NCBI GenBank assembly: GCA_951813615.1
Contig: OX638377.1
Coordinates: 2,914,001 to 2,978,000, forward strand
Length of the DNA: 64,000 bases
Reading direction: 5' to 3'
Source: an uncultured Latescibacterota bacterium
GTDB taxonomy: Bacteria > Latescibacterota > UBA2968 > UBA8231
Shown here: positions 31,735-40,563 of the stretch, piece by piece
How positions within the stretch are numbered: position 1 is the stretch's first letter
Layout of the letters: each line of letters opens with the position of its first letter
The notes under the pieces: generated by a model
What the model was told of the DNA's origin: nothing
The model's input: only the letters and a program-made list of their open reading frames with translations
Databases searched by the model: none
Program-made: the position numbers and the translations under genes

Positions 31735-32565
31735 TTAGGCTGCCTCTTGTTCGGCGAGCAAGGCGGCGATATTAGGCCGCCCCGGATTGTATGGCGGCTC
31801 CATTATCGCCTGCTGCAGCGGTGTGAGTTCGTCGTAGAATGGGCAGTACTCTTCGAGGCGATTCATTCCCTTGGCGTTGACAAAGGGACCAGCAGCGTAG
31901 CGGTAGAGGAGGGTACGGCGCTCGTGCTTGCCCTTCCAAGGCAACGTGCCATGGGTGAGCCCCTCGGTGAAGATGAGGGCGTCTCCGGCTTTCATGGCAA
32001 CGTGGCAGTAGCATCCGAGATCGCGCTCCATGGTTAGGACATCCTCTGGAGTATCGAAGTTCGCCTTATGGCTACCGGGAATGCAGACGAAGCCGCCGTC
32101 TCCGGGATTGACATCGGCGAGTTGATAACAAACGCCGACGAGATTGTTCCACATGCGACCGTTGACATAACGATAGGTATGCTTGTGTACGAGGGTGCCG
32201 CCCCCATGCAGCACGCATCCTTCTGCACCCTCGGTCATGCTGATGCCATTGGCATTGCCAAAGCGGAATTCGTCGCCGATCAGGTCGAACATGTAGCGCA
32301 ACGCTGGTGGGTGCGAAAGTAGGTCGCGAAACGGCTGGCACCAAGGTTTTGGCCAATTGAGAATTCCCATGATGTCCCCACGACCGCGGTCCCCTCTCAG
32401 CATTGGAGAATTTGCTGACAGCGACTGCTCGCCCTCACGCAGTCGCACCCTGTCCTGGTTGTGATCGATCGCTTTGTTCAAGGCGGCGACCAGCTCTGGG
32501 CTCAGTATTTTCTGAACGACTAGATAGCCGTTCACATCGAAAAAGTATTTCTCGTGTTCGTTCAT
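31735..32565 (-). CDS. PhyH-family oxygenase, atypical metal site
   Basis: A 276-aa PhyH-like protein beginning MNEHEKYFFDVNGYLVVQKI. The core GDGGFVCIPGSHKANFDTPE is a clear family signature and the distal His is in TEGLTHGTLPWKG with Arg in ERRTLLYRYAAG. In place of a normal HxD the relevant segment reads VLHGGGTLVHKHTYRYVNGR, so the first two iron ligands are altered or arranged differently; some PhyH subfamilies share this LHGG form. Between transporter and sulfatase genes in one operon. Confidence 0.85.
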   Translation of the reverse strand: MNEHEKYFFDVNGYLVVQKILSPELVAALNKAIDHNQDRVRLREGEQSLSANSPMLRGDRGRGDIMGILNWPKPWCQPFRDLLSHPPALRYMFDLIGDEFRFGNANGISMTEGAEGCVLHGGGTLVHKHTYRYVNGRMWNNLVGVCYQLADVNPGDGGFVCIPGSHKANFDTPEDVLTMERDLGCYCHVAMKAGDALIFTEGLTHGTLPWKGKHERRTLLYRYAAGPFVNAKGMNRLEEYCPFYDELTPLQQAIMEPPYNPGRPNIAALLAEQEAA

Positions 32566-32592
32566 ACAAAGCTCTCCAACGTTATTCGATTT

Positions 32593-34629
32593 TCAGACGA
32601 ACGAGCCGCCGATGGGCTGGTTGCCAACCATGCCGGTGAAATAGTCGATGATCAGCCACATCCCCGAGACAAAGATCTGTCCCATGATCAGACCTAGGAA
32701 AAACGGTCTAGTGCTATTGTACAGCGCCGGCCCCCCGTATTTGAGCACCACCGATTTGATCGCCCACGCTATGAATACACTGAACCAGACGTAATTCATA
32801 ATAAAGAAAGTACTGGTGGCGAAACCCAGAGGATGCACGGGCCACCACACGAAACGCGCCCTGATATAGGCCAGCAGACCCATCACCAACGCTCCTAAGC
32901 CAGTGAACAACCAGCCCCCGATATGAGCGGAGGTGGGGTTGGACAGAATGACGGCCATGTAGTTGGCCGCATTGCGGGGTACACCAATAAACCAGAAACC
33001 GTGGAGATTGACGCCCCCATAGGTGTAGGACAGCGTCATGACGCTCCATATAGAACTAGCTAAGGCGATCACCACGGCTAGGGCCACCCCCCAGATCAGC
33101 ATCCTTCTATCCCCTTTGATCATTTCGGCGATTTTCAAGGCATTGGCAAAACAGGGCATAAAAAAGATGCGAATATTGGCCGCCCATACATAGGTAAAGC
33201 CCAAAGCCACGATGCCCGAGGCACCTAACGCGCTGGTACCCAAGCCCGACACGACGAAATCCGCCGGTGTCAAAGGCGTGCGGATGACTGCCACGCCCCC
33301 TTCCACCACGGCCCGAGTCAAGGCCATGAAGACGACAAAGACCGCAAAGAGAAAAACCGGGACGACCCACAAGGGGAGACCCGACTTCCACAGCCAAGCA
33401 CTGATGACCAGTAGGCCGACGAGCAGACCCCAGACCGCAGTTCGGTAAGACAAAATTTCGTCCCTGTCGTCTATCTCCTCATTCCCTTTGAAAGCCTTGC
33501 TGAATACACCCTTGAGGTGGCTTCTGCCCATCCACAGGCCGGACAGTACCAACACGATCATAGCGCCCATAGCTTGGTGTGCTAAGTAGGGGCCGCTGGA
33601 ATTGGCAAAACGGCTTAGCTTTTCGGCACTCTGGATGCCCAGAATGTTGAAGACGCCGCGCTCGATATTAGATACAAGAAAAAACAGCCAGAGTCCCAGG
33701 GCCACATCTCGGCTGAGCAGATAGGCAAATCCGACCAAGCCCAAATTGAACATGACGATGAGCACGGTCGTATTCCTAAAGAAGGTAAACTGGCCCGTCA
33801 GGATACCTTGGTCGCTGAACTGACTCATACCCGGGATGAAGGGAAAATAGTTGTACAAGGCGCTGTAAGACCCCAACAGGAAGGGGATGGAAAAGCCTAT
33901 CCACATGACCGGATTTTTGAAGAACGGCTTGACCCAAGAACGCTTTTCGTTATTGCTACCTGCCCCTCGCTCTTCATCTTGTATCATCGCGAGCGGGACC
34001 TGTACCAGCGGATAGAGTAGTTTTTCGTGTTCAATCCACTGTCGACGCACAATGATCATCAGGCATATAGATACCCAGTAGCTAGCGATGATGAACAGAC
34101 ACCAGTACAGGATAGGCTCGATCCAGACGTTCCAAGGCACGGAAAGCCCCTGGGGCAAACCCTCATAGAAATACCTGATGGCCTCGGGATCTTGGGGAGC
34201 TATCCACTTGGGCACATAGGGGTGGATGATCTCTTCCCACTTATTTTCAGGCGAAGCATAGTAGTAGATTCCGGCGATAATGGGCAGCAAATACTCGGAA
34301 AAACCAATAGTCGGGATGGCCGTGGCCAGCATCGCCATGATATAGACCACGGCCAACTCGGGAGGCGCAAGAGCATACCGCCGTCTGATAAAGCTCAGAA
34401 CCACATTGACAATGCCGACAAAAACAAAAAAGACGAAGATAGCAGCCGGTGTATTGAGGTTGTGGGCTAGCAGCGAACCCTTGATGATCATATTGGTGTA
34501 GGGCAGAACGAGGCCAATGAAAAGGGCCATGAGTGAGCCGATTAGCAGGGCCCGAAAAGTCACGCCCGGCTTGTCCATCCCATTGCTATCTGGAAGGGCG
34601 GGGAGTCCTGTTCGAATATTTTCTCGCAT
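32593..34629 (-). CDS. Polytopic membrane protein, DUF6785-like (copy 2)
   Basis: About 678 aa with roughly 14 hydrophobic segments and the family-like pattern IRYFYEGLPQGLSVPWNVWI, VRRQWIEHEKLLYPLVQVPL and LTRAVVEGGVAVIRTPLTPA. Resembles oligopeptide-transporter-type permeases; substrate unknown. The start is uncertain: the ATG at 34629 is chosen, since the longer frame from 34671 overlaps the previous gene, and an internal ATG nearer the first membrane segment is also possible. Tandem paralogue of the next gene, sharing colinear motifs along its whole length. Confidence 0.75.
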   Translation of the reverse strand: MRENIRTGLPALPDSNGMDKPGVTFRALLIGSLMALFIGLVLPYTNMIIKGSLLAHNLNTPAAIFVFFVFVGIVNVVLSFIRRRYALAPPELAVVYIMAMLATAIPTIGFSEYLLPIIAGIYYYASPENKWEEIIHPYVPKWIAPQDPEAIRYFYEGLPQGLSVPWNVWIEPILYWCLFIIASYWVSICLMIIVRRQWIEHEKLLYPLVQVPLAMIQDEERGAGSNNEKRSWVKPFFKNPVMWIGFSIPFLLGSYSALYNYFPFIPGMSQFSDQGILTGQFTFFRNTTVLIVMFNLGLVGFAYLLSRDVALGLWLFFLVSNIERGVFNILGIQSAEKLSRFANSSGPYLAHQAMGAMIVLVLSGLWMGRSHLKGVFSKAFKGNEEIDDRDEILSYRTAVWGLLVGLLVISAWLWKSGLPLWVVPVFLFAVFVVFMALTRAVVEGGVAVIRTPLTPADFVVSGLGTSALGASGIVALGFTYVWAANIRIFFMPCFANALKIAEMIKGDRRMLIWGVALAVVIALASSIWSVMTLSYTYGGVNLHGFWFIGVPRNAANYMAVILSNPTSAHIGGWLFTGLGALVMGLLAYIRARFVWWPVHPLGFATSTFFIMNYVWFSVFIAWAIKSVVLKYGGPALYNSTRPFFLGLIMGQIFVSGMWLIIDYFTGMVGNQPIGGSFV

Positions 34630-34651
34630 GTCTTTGATGTCCGTCTTGAAC

Positions 34652-36601
34652 TCACAAGTAGCCCAAGACATTCCCCGTCATACCGGTGAAGTAGTCAATT
34701 ACCAGCCACATGCCCGCCACCACTACTTGGCCTAGAATTAACCCCAAAAAAAAGGGTCGAGTCCGGCTGTAGGCGGCTGCTCCCCCGTACTTGAGCACAA
34801 TCGTTTTGAACAGCCAAGCCAAAAAGATACTAAACCACACCCAGTTCATAATGTAGAATGTGCCGGTGGCGAAGCCTAGGGGATGAATCGGCCACCACAC
34901 AAAGCGGTAGCGAATATAGGTGAACAGACTCATCAAGAAGGCTCCCAATCCAGTGAAGGCCCAGCCCGCTAGGCTGGCGGGTACGGGGCTGTCGAACTTG
35001 GGGGCCACATAGGTGAAAGCCATCTGCGGAACGAAGATGAAAAAGAAATTATGCAAGTTGATCCCGCCGTGGGCGTACGCCATTTCCATAACCAGATAGA
35101 TGGAACTGGACAAGGTGAGGACAATGGCTAGCAATACAGCCCAGAGCAGCCCCCTTTTGCTGCCTTTGATCTCTTCCGCCAGTTTGAGCGCATTGGCAAA
35201 ACAAGCCATAAAGAAAATGCGCACATTGGCACTCCATACGTAGGTGAAGGCCACGCCGATCAAGCCGGAGGCCCCCAAGGCGGTCGTACCTAGACCGGAG
35301 ATGGTGAAATCAGCGGGAGTGATGGGCGTGCGCAGTACGGAAACTCCTCCTTCGACCACAGCCCGGGTAAGCGCTATGAGGACAATGGCGGCCCCGAAGA
35401 GGAACACCAAGACAATCCACAGCGGAATACCCGACTTCCACAGCCAGCCGATCATCACCGCTAGGCCGACCACCAAGCCGAATACGGCGTTGCGGTAGGA
35501 TAGCACCTCGCCAGAATCGTCAATGCGATCATCCCCCCGCAACGCCTTGATGAAGACATCGCGCAAATGCCCCCGTCCCATCCACAGCCCAGAGAGCACC
35601 AGTACGATCATGGCCCCCATGGCTTGGTGGGCCATGTGCGGCCCGACTAGGTTGGCGAAACGGCTCAGGTCTTCCTCACTGTAGATGCCCAGCACATTGA
35701 AGACACCTCGCTGCAGAGAGGATAGCAAAAAGAAAAACCAGAACCCTAGAGCAATATCCCGGCTCAATAGGTAGGCAAAGCCGATCAGCGCTAGGTTCAT
35801 ATCTAGGCGGAGGTACGTAGTGCCGCGAAAGAGGTGGAAGTCTGTCGAGGTGGTAATGCGAGGCACGAATTCGTAGTAGCTACTCAGGGCATTTATAAGG
35901 CCGATGAGGAAGGGGATGGCAAAACCCAGCCACATAGCCGTATTACAAAAAAAAGGGGCCAGCAGCGTTCGTCTCCCATCGCTTTGAATCATCTCTAGGG
36001 GAACTTGGGCCAAGGGATAAAGCAGTTTTTCGCTTTCCATCCACTGTCGGCGCACAATGACCATGGCGCAGATGGATGTCCAGTAGAAGGCGAGGATGAA
36101 AAGGCACCAGTAGGCCAAAGGCTCGATCCAAGCGCCCCAAGGCAGTGCCCGACCTTCGGGTAACCCTTCGTAGAAATAGCGAATGGCGTCTGGGTTCTGG
36201 GGGACCATCCACTCAGGCACATGGGGGTGGATTAAGGATGCCCAGTTGTTCTCAGGAGTTGCAAAGTAATAGAGCCCCGTGGTGATGGGCAGGACGTACT
36301 CGGTAAAGCCGATCGTGGGGATGGAAGTGGCTACCATCGCCATAATGTAGACTACGGCCAGTTCCCCTCGGGACAAGGCCAAGCCCCGATGGAACAGGTG
36401 CAACAGCGGATTGAGAAAAAGGACGAGGACGAAGAAGATGAAGAGGGCGACGGGCGTGCTGAAATTGTGTGCTAGTACCGTACCCTTGATGACCATATTG
36501 GAATAGGGTACGGCAACGCCGATGAAGATCGAGGCTCCGCCGCCGATTAATAGGGCTTTGAAAGTGACGCCGCAGCCCGAGTTTTTGTCCTCAGTTGCCA
36601 T
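34652..36601 (-). CDS. Polytopic membrane protein, DUF6785-like (copy 1)
   Basis: A 649-aa integral membrane protein closely related to the following gene: GVTFKALLIGGGASIFIGVA, IRYFYEGLPEGRALPWGAWI, VRRQWMESEKLLYPLAQVPL, LTRAVVEGGVSVLRTPITPA. It lacks a stretch present in copy 2 around the cytoplasmic loop after VPLEMIQ. Likely an inner-membrane importer for the substrate of the adjacent sulfatase and oxygenases; that is inference from the operon. The 116 bases between it and the upstream lipoprotein gene contain nothing I recognise. Confidence 0.78.
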   Translation of the reverse strand: MATEDKNSGCGVTFKALLIGGGASIFIGVAVPYSNMVIKGTVLAHNFSTPVALFIFFVLVLFLNPLLHLFHRGLALSRGELAVVYIMAMVATSIPTIGFTEYVLPITTGLYYFATPENNWASLIHPHVPEWMVPQNPDAIRYFYEGLPEGRALPWGAWIEPLAYWCLFILAFYWTSICAMVIVRRQWMESEKLLYPLAQVPLEMIQSDGRRTLLAPFFCNTAMWLGFAIPFLIGLINALSSYYEFVPRITTSTDFHLFRGTTYLRLDMNLALIGFAYLLSRDIALGFWFFFLLSSLQRGVFNVLGIYSEEDLSRFANLVGPHMAHQAMGAMIVLVLSGLWMGRGHLRDVFIKALRGDDRIDDSGEVLSYRNAVFGLVVGLAVMIGWLWKSGIPLWIVLVFLFGAAIVLIALTRAVVEGGVSVLRTPITPADFTISGLGTTALGASGLIGVAFTYVWSANVRIFFMACFANALKLAEEIKGSKRGLLWAVLLAIVLTLSSSIYLVMEMAYAHGGINLHNFFFIFVPQMAFTYVAPKFDSPVPASLAGWAFTGLGAFLMSLFTYIRYRFVWWPIHPLGFATGTFYIMNWVWFSIFLAWLFKTIVLKYGGAAAYSRTRPFFLGLILGQVVVAGMWLVIDYFTGMTGNVLGYL

Positions 36602-36717
36602 GTACCAGTCCGTTCTGGGCGGCGGCGATGGACTTCACTGGTCCCCGGGGGAGCCACAGGCGGGAGGCAGGCAGCCAAACACGCCTCATCCTAGGCCCCA
36701 GTAATACGGCCGCCAAC

Positions 36718-38100
36718 TCAGTCGGCGTAGTAATAGCCGTAGAGAATCATCATTTCATCGGCACGCGTGAACCCGAAGTTGAGATTCCGCTCGGTGTCAT
36801 TGTGGTAGGTAGCCCTAATCCTGAAGCCCTGGCCCTCTTCGACCATGAGCGGCGGATCGAATCTGAGGGGGACCGGGTGTTCCCAGTCGTAGCTGATGTA
36901 GACTAATTCCCCATCCCGGGGTCCGCCGATGAGTTCGGCGGTGAATTCCTCTAGGTGGTCATGGGTGTGGGAAACAAGTTGGAAGATGTGCCTGTCTTCC
37001 TTAAAAATGAACTCTTTCTCTAGGGAAGTGGTTCGGCCGGCGGGCAGATCAATATCGAAGTTGCTCAGGGCAAAGACCTCTGCTACCCGTTCCACTTTCG
37101 AGGGCTCAATGAGGTGCAAGTTGACGAATACCTCGCCTATCACAGCTTGATCGGTAGCGTTGGCGTAGTGGGAGTTCATATCAATCCCCGTTCCAGCAGG
37201 CAGACGCATCGCCACGCCGGGAGGCAAACTGAGGTCCAGGCGCGTAGATTGGGCGATTACGAGGGGAATCTGATACTGCATAACTCGCCAATCGAATAAA
37301 TCGTACCCTTCATCATCTTGGTAATTGCCTTGGGCATCGCGCAGGTCGCGGTAGATCTCTGGCTGGGGAATGACATCGGCCGGGGTATAGTCGGGGAATT
37401 GGTTGAGAATGAAGTGGTGGCTCCCCGGCCGCATGGACAATTCAAAGCGGTTGACGAAGAGATCCTCGGCGTGGTCGAGGGACTGATAAAAATAGACCTC
37501 GCGCTCGTACCGAGGTGCCACCTCAAAGGGTCCCAAGTGAAGCTGGATACCGTCGAGCGGCGGATTTAACGACGCGAACTCCGGTACTGAGTAGCGCTCC
37601 TCGTCCTGCAGCAGGGCCAAGTCTGCTACCATCCCCTCTTCGGGGGCTCCGGCATGGATCCACTGGCGGATGAATTCCAGTTGGCCGTTAGTCAGCGGCG
37701 GACGCCCCAGCGGCATCTGCTCGCCATAAGAGGGATGATCGGCGTAAAAGTGCTCTTGATTCGGCGCGTTAATCTTTTCCCAAAGGTAACTCTTAAAAAG
37801 GCCCGCAAGCCCCTCGTCGCTCAGCAGAACCAGGCCGTCTTGGGCGGCTGCGGCATTGCGTGGCGCGATGTCCATCAGTTGGCTGTACGCCAAATCTGGC
37901 GTCAAGACCAAGCCCGACTGTCGGGCAAAGGAGGTGCCGGCACTGTGGCAGCTAACGCAGTTGGAGGCGAAGATATCGTGCTGGATCACGTTCCAAGTCG
38001 ATACTTCCTGGGGCTCTACCGAACGGCCGGAATCGCAGCCGCTCAGAGACCAACTCGCAGCACTGAGCAATGCGCTTAGGACAAAGCCGATTCGCCGCAT
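36718..38100 (-). CDS. Cytochrome c / copper type II monooxygenase-like lipoprotein
   Basis: A 460-aa exported protein; ATG at 38100 has GGAGGG upstream. Signal peptide ends in lipobox LSGC (Cys22). A c-type heme motif CVSCH near residue 50 with downstream MPLGRPPLTNGQLEFIRQWI resembles planctomycete-type cytochrome domains. The C-terminal ~280 residues resemble copper type II ascorbate-dependent monooxygenases: GSHHFILNQF, IDMNSHYAN, LVSHTHDHLEEF and a late Met (DEMMILYGYYY) as candidate Cu ligands. It may pass electrons from heme to copper to hydroxylate a substrate at the cell surface. First gene of the minus-strand island. Confidence 0.78.
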   Translation of the reverse strand: MRRIGFVLSALLSAASWSLSGCDSGRSVEPQEVSTWNVIQHDIFASNCVSCHSAGTSFARQSGLVLTPDLAYSQLMDIAPRNAAAAQDGLVLLSDEGLAGLFKSYLWEKINAPNQEHFYADHPSYGEQMPLGRPPLTNGQLEFIRQWIHAGAPEEGMVADLALLQDEERYSVPEFASLNPPLDGIQLHLGPFEVAPRYEREVYFYQSLDHAEDLFVNRFELSMRPGSHHFILNQFPDYTPADVIPQPEIYRDLRDAQGNYQDDEGYDLFDWRVMQYQIPLVIAQSTRLDLSLPPGVAMRLPAGTGIDMNSHYANATDQAVIGEVFVNLHLIEPSKVERVAEVFALSNFDIDLPAGRTTSLEKEFIFKEDRHIFQLVSHTHDHLEEFTAELIGGPRDGELVYISYDWEHPVPLRFDPPLMVEEGQGFRIRATYHNDTERNLNFGFTRADEMMILYGYYYAD

Positions 38101-38527
38101 ATCTACCCTCCACAAGTGCGGGGATAATAATACGATAGGCCAATGACACAGACGTGCGAGGAACCGACAACCCTCGTCTGTTCATCTATTGTATTTCAGA
38201 TACCACCATTTTGGGAGATTGTCAAGTTTTACTGTAGGGCTAGGATACCTCGGGGCCGATTTACCGCAACTTTTTAGTTGATCTAAGCAAGGTCTTTGTT
38301 ATCCGCATGCACACAGAGCGAGAAATTTTGATTGATATGCCCGTTGATTTCTTGTAATATTTTTCTCCTACATGGATAAGGGATAAGCGCTATTTTGTTT
38401 TAGAACATCCGACTTTTCGCAATCTGGGCCGATTTGAGGAGCAGAGCTTTTGTAGATGCCGTTCATCGCTCTGCAATGGCAGCTGTGATTTTCGCCCTTC
38501 CACAATAGCGGGATCGATGCCCACCCT
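38101..38527. other. Intergenic region before the exported-protein array
   Basis: About 430 bases with no credible gene between divergent units. AT-rich in the centre. At 38414-38436 it contains TTTCGCAATCTGGGCCGATT, related to elements before the next two array genes and the PPIase gene. Promoters for both sides presumably lie here, but no clear -35/-10 pair was assigned. Confidence 0.6.
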
Positions 38528-40414
38528 ATGGCTGACTTATTCCGTTTGTTCACTTGGATCCTCTTATTGTGGACTAGTTTTGCGGCTGGACCGGCTTCCG
38601 GGTTGGTCATCTACCGCTTGGGCGGCGAAGCGCTGGATCCGCCTCCAGAAGCAGATCATGAAGGCGTGGAATTCATCCAGCTAGGCTGGACCGATCTCGA
38701 TCCTTCCCTAGGCGGAGAGACAGTTGATCTATATATAGACACCGCCGCTATCCAGCCTCTTGAACGCGATCCAAATTTCAATATTGCCCCCGGAATTGAA
38801 GAACATGGTGGAGAGCACGTCAGACCCAATGTAAATGTGGAAGTATGGGATGGAGATATCAGTGTGGCTTGGGTGGCGGCCAGTTATCTGTGCGGCGCAC
38901 TCAGCAGATTTTTCTGCGTAGATGACTTTGGCCGGCAAGGTACGGCTAATATCAACTTAGGCAGCCCCTATCTTATCGACCGGGTGCGAATTATATCCGG
39001 CCTGACCGATCCAAGCAAAATAGTGCGGACGTTCCGCATTTACATCGCGCCGGAGTTGCCTTGGAAGAATAGATCGCTCATCGATCATCCCCCGCCGTAT
39101 TCGCCTTGGGTCGTCGAGGTGCGAGACAATCGAGAGCAGATCATCGACATCCCCATCCCGCCACAAGAGGGAACGACCTTTGTGCAAGTGGCCATCAGCG
39201 AGCACCGCGAGGACTGGGAAGTGAACGAGATAGAAGTCTACGCCAAAGGGCTGGTCAAAAAGGCCAGCTACACCTCGAACATCCTCGATTTTGGTCAGCC
39301 GATGGCTTGGGGCGACCTGCGCTGGTCTGGACGACAAGACCCCAAAGCCCGCGTCCTCATCCAATCCCGATCCGGACAAGACGAAGACCCCAATCTGTTC
39401 TGGCGCTTCACCGGACGAGGCGACGAAAAAATACCCGTCAGCCGAACCGAATACGCCAAGTTAGCTATCGGCGAAAAAGCCGGTGTCGGCTACGATCATG
39501 CTAACTGGACGTTCTGGTCGGCTCCCTACGCCTTTGCCGACGGCAACGGTGCCCCCGTAGTGTCGCTGAGTCCACGACGCTATCTCCAACTCAAAGTCGA
39601 CTTTCTGCCCCAAGACGACGATGGTGGACAGGTCGACTTTCTCGAAGTGCGTGCTTCCCCACCGGTGGCCACGCAGTTGGTCGGCGAGATCTGGCCTGTG
39701 GAGGTAAAGGTGGGACAGCCGCAGCAGTTTACCTACGCGGTGCGACCAACCCTTGGCACTGGAGACGAGGGCTTTGACCGGCTGGCGATAGCCACCTCGT
39801 CGATCGTCGAGGGGGTGGCTGCGGTGCGCATTGGCGATGAGCCGGTGTCCTATGCAGTGGAGGTGTCCGAACCACACCGAGTGGTATTGAGTTTTCCGCG
39901 GCTGACAGTCGAGGATTCAGGAGCCTTGGTGGAGGTAGATTTCCAAGCCCAAGTATTGCGCTATGGATCGACCTTTGCCGCACAGGTATGGGACAGCGCC
40001 CAGCCGCTGGAGGTGCATCAGGGGGTTCAAGGGGGCGATGCCAGTCCAGCCTATGAAGGCAATCGGGTGTGGGTAGCCACAACAGCCCGAGAACAGGCGG
40101 TGTTACAGGTGCGGGCGGCGTCAGCAATCTTGACGCCCAATGGGGACGGGCGCAACGACACAATAGGACTGGGCTACGACTTATTGGAACTGACGGGAGC
40201 GGCGTCGGTGGAGGTGGCCGTGTGGGATTTGTCGGGGCGTCTGGTGCGTCAGGTATATGCGGGGCGGGACGACGTGGGGACGTATGAGCGGACGTGGGAT
40301 GGCCGCGATGAGTTAGGACGGCTAGTACCGCCGGGACTCTACCTATACCGCGTCTCCGTCGAAGCCGACCACCAAACGGTCGAGCAAGCCGAACTCCTGC
40401 ACGTGGTGTACTGA
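38528..40414 (+). CDS. Exported array protein A1: discoidin-like head, FlgD/CHU_C-type tail
   Basis: A 628-aa protein with a signal peptide (MADLFRLFTWILLLWTSFAA). Residues ~25-250 form a galactose-binding/discoidin-like part (GTANINLGSPYLIDRVRIIS, EDWEVNEIEVYAKG). Residues ~252-530 hold the array core: ILDFGQPMAWGDLRW, RVLIQSRSGQDEDPN, VSRTEYAKLAIGEKAG, NWTFWSAPYAF, SPRRYLQLKVDFL and a GEIWPVEV strand. From residue 534 comes an Ig-like tail, ILTPNGDGRNDTIGLGYDLL to WDGRDELGRLVPPGLYLYRV, ending LLHVVY, similar to gliding-motility-associated/FlgD Ig domains. Likely a cell-surface or secreted adhesin-like protein; not characterised. First of three tandem copies. Confidence 0.8.
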   Translation: MADLFRLFTWILLLWTSFAAGPASGLVIYRLGGEALDPPPEADHEGVEFIQLGWTDLDPSLGGETVDLYIDTAAIQPLERDPNFNIAPGIEEHGGEHVRPNVNVEVWDGDISVAWVAASYLCGALSRFFCVDDFGRQGTANINLGSPYLIDRVRIISGLTDPSKIVRTFRIYIAPELPWKNRSLIDHPPPYSPWVVEVRDNREQIIDIPIPPQEGTTFVQVAISEHREDWEVNEIEVYAKGLVKKASYTSNILDFGQPMAWGDLRWSGRQDPKARVLIQSRSGQDEDPNLFWRFTGRGDEKIPVSRTEYAKLAIGEKAGVGYDHANWTFWSAPYAFADGNGAPVVSLSPRRYLQLKVDFLPQDDDGGQVDFLEVRASPPVATQLVGEIWPVEVKVGQPQQFTYAVRPTLGTGDEGFDRLAIATSSIVEGVAAVRIGDEPVSYAVEVSEPHRVVLSFPRLTVEDSGALVEVDFQAQVLRYGSTFAAQVWDSAQPLEVHQGVQGGDASPAYEGNRVWVATTAREQAVLQVRAASAILTPNGDGRNDTIGLGYDLLELTGAASVEVAVWDLSGRLVRQVYAGRDDVGTYERTWDGRDELGRLVPPGLYLYRVSVEADHQTVEQAELLHVVY

Positions 40415-40450
40415 GCAGCTTCTCGTGTGCCTTTAACCGTCCGCAGAAAA

Positions 40451-40490
40451 GTCAACTTTTGCAATCTGAGCCAATATTCGTATCTATAAC
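40451..40490 (+). promoter_or_regulatory. Recurrent upstream element (array copy 2)
   Basis: The gap before A2 holds GCAATCTGAGCCAATATTCG followed by TATCTATAAC. Near-identical or related blocks lie before A1 (38414-38436), A3 (42489-42524) and the PPIase gene (46645-46680). TATAAC could serve as a -10. A shared promoter or leader is likely. Confidence 0.5.
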
Positions 40491-40563
40491 AGATATACAT
40501 GTAGCGATGTGGTGATCGCAGGACTGTTTCTTCTATAGGTCCCCTAGCCCCAATGTCCATCTT

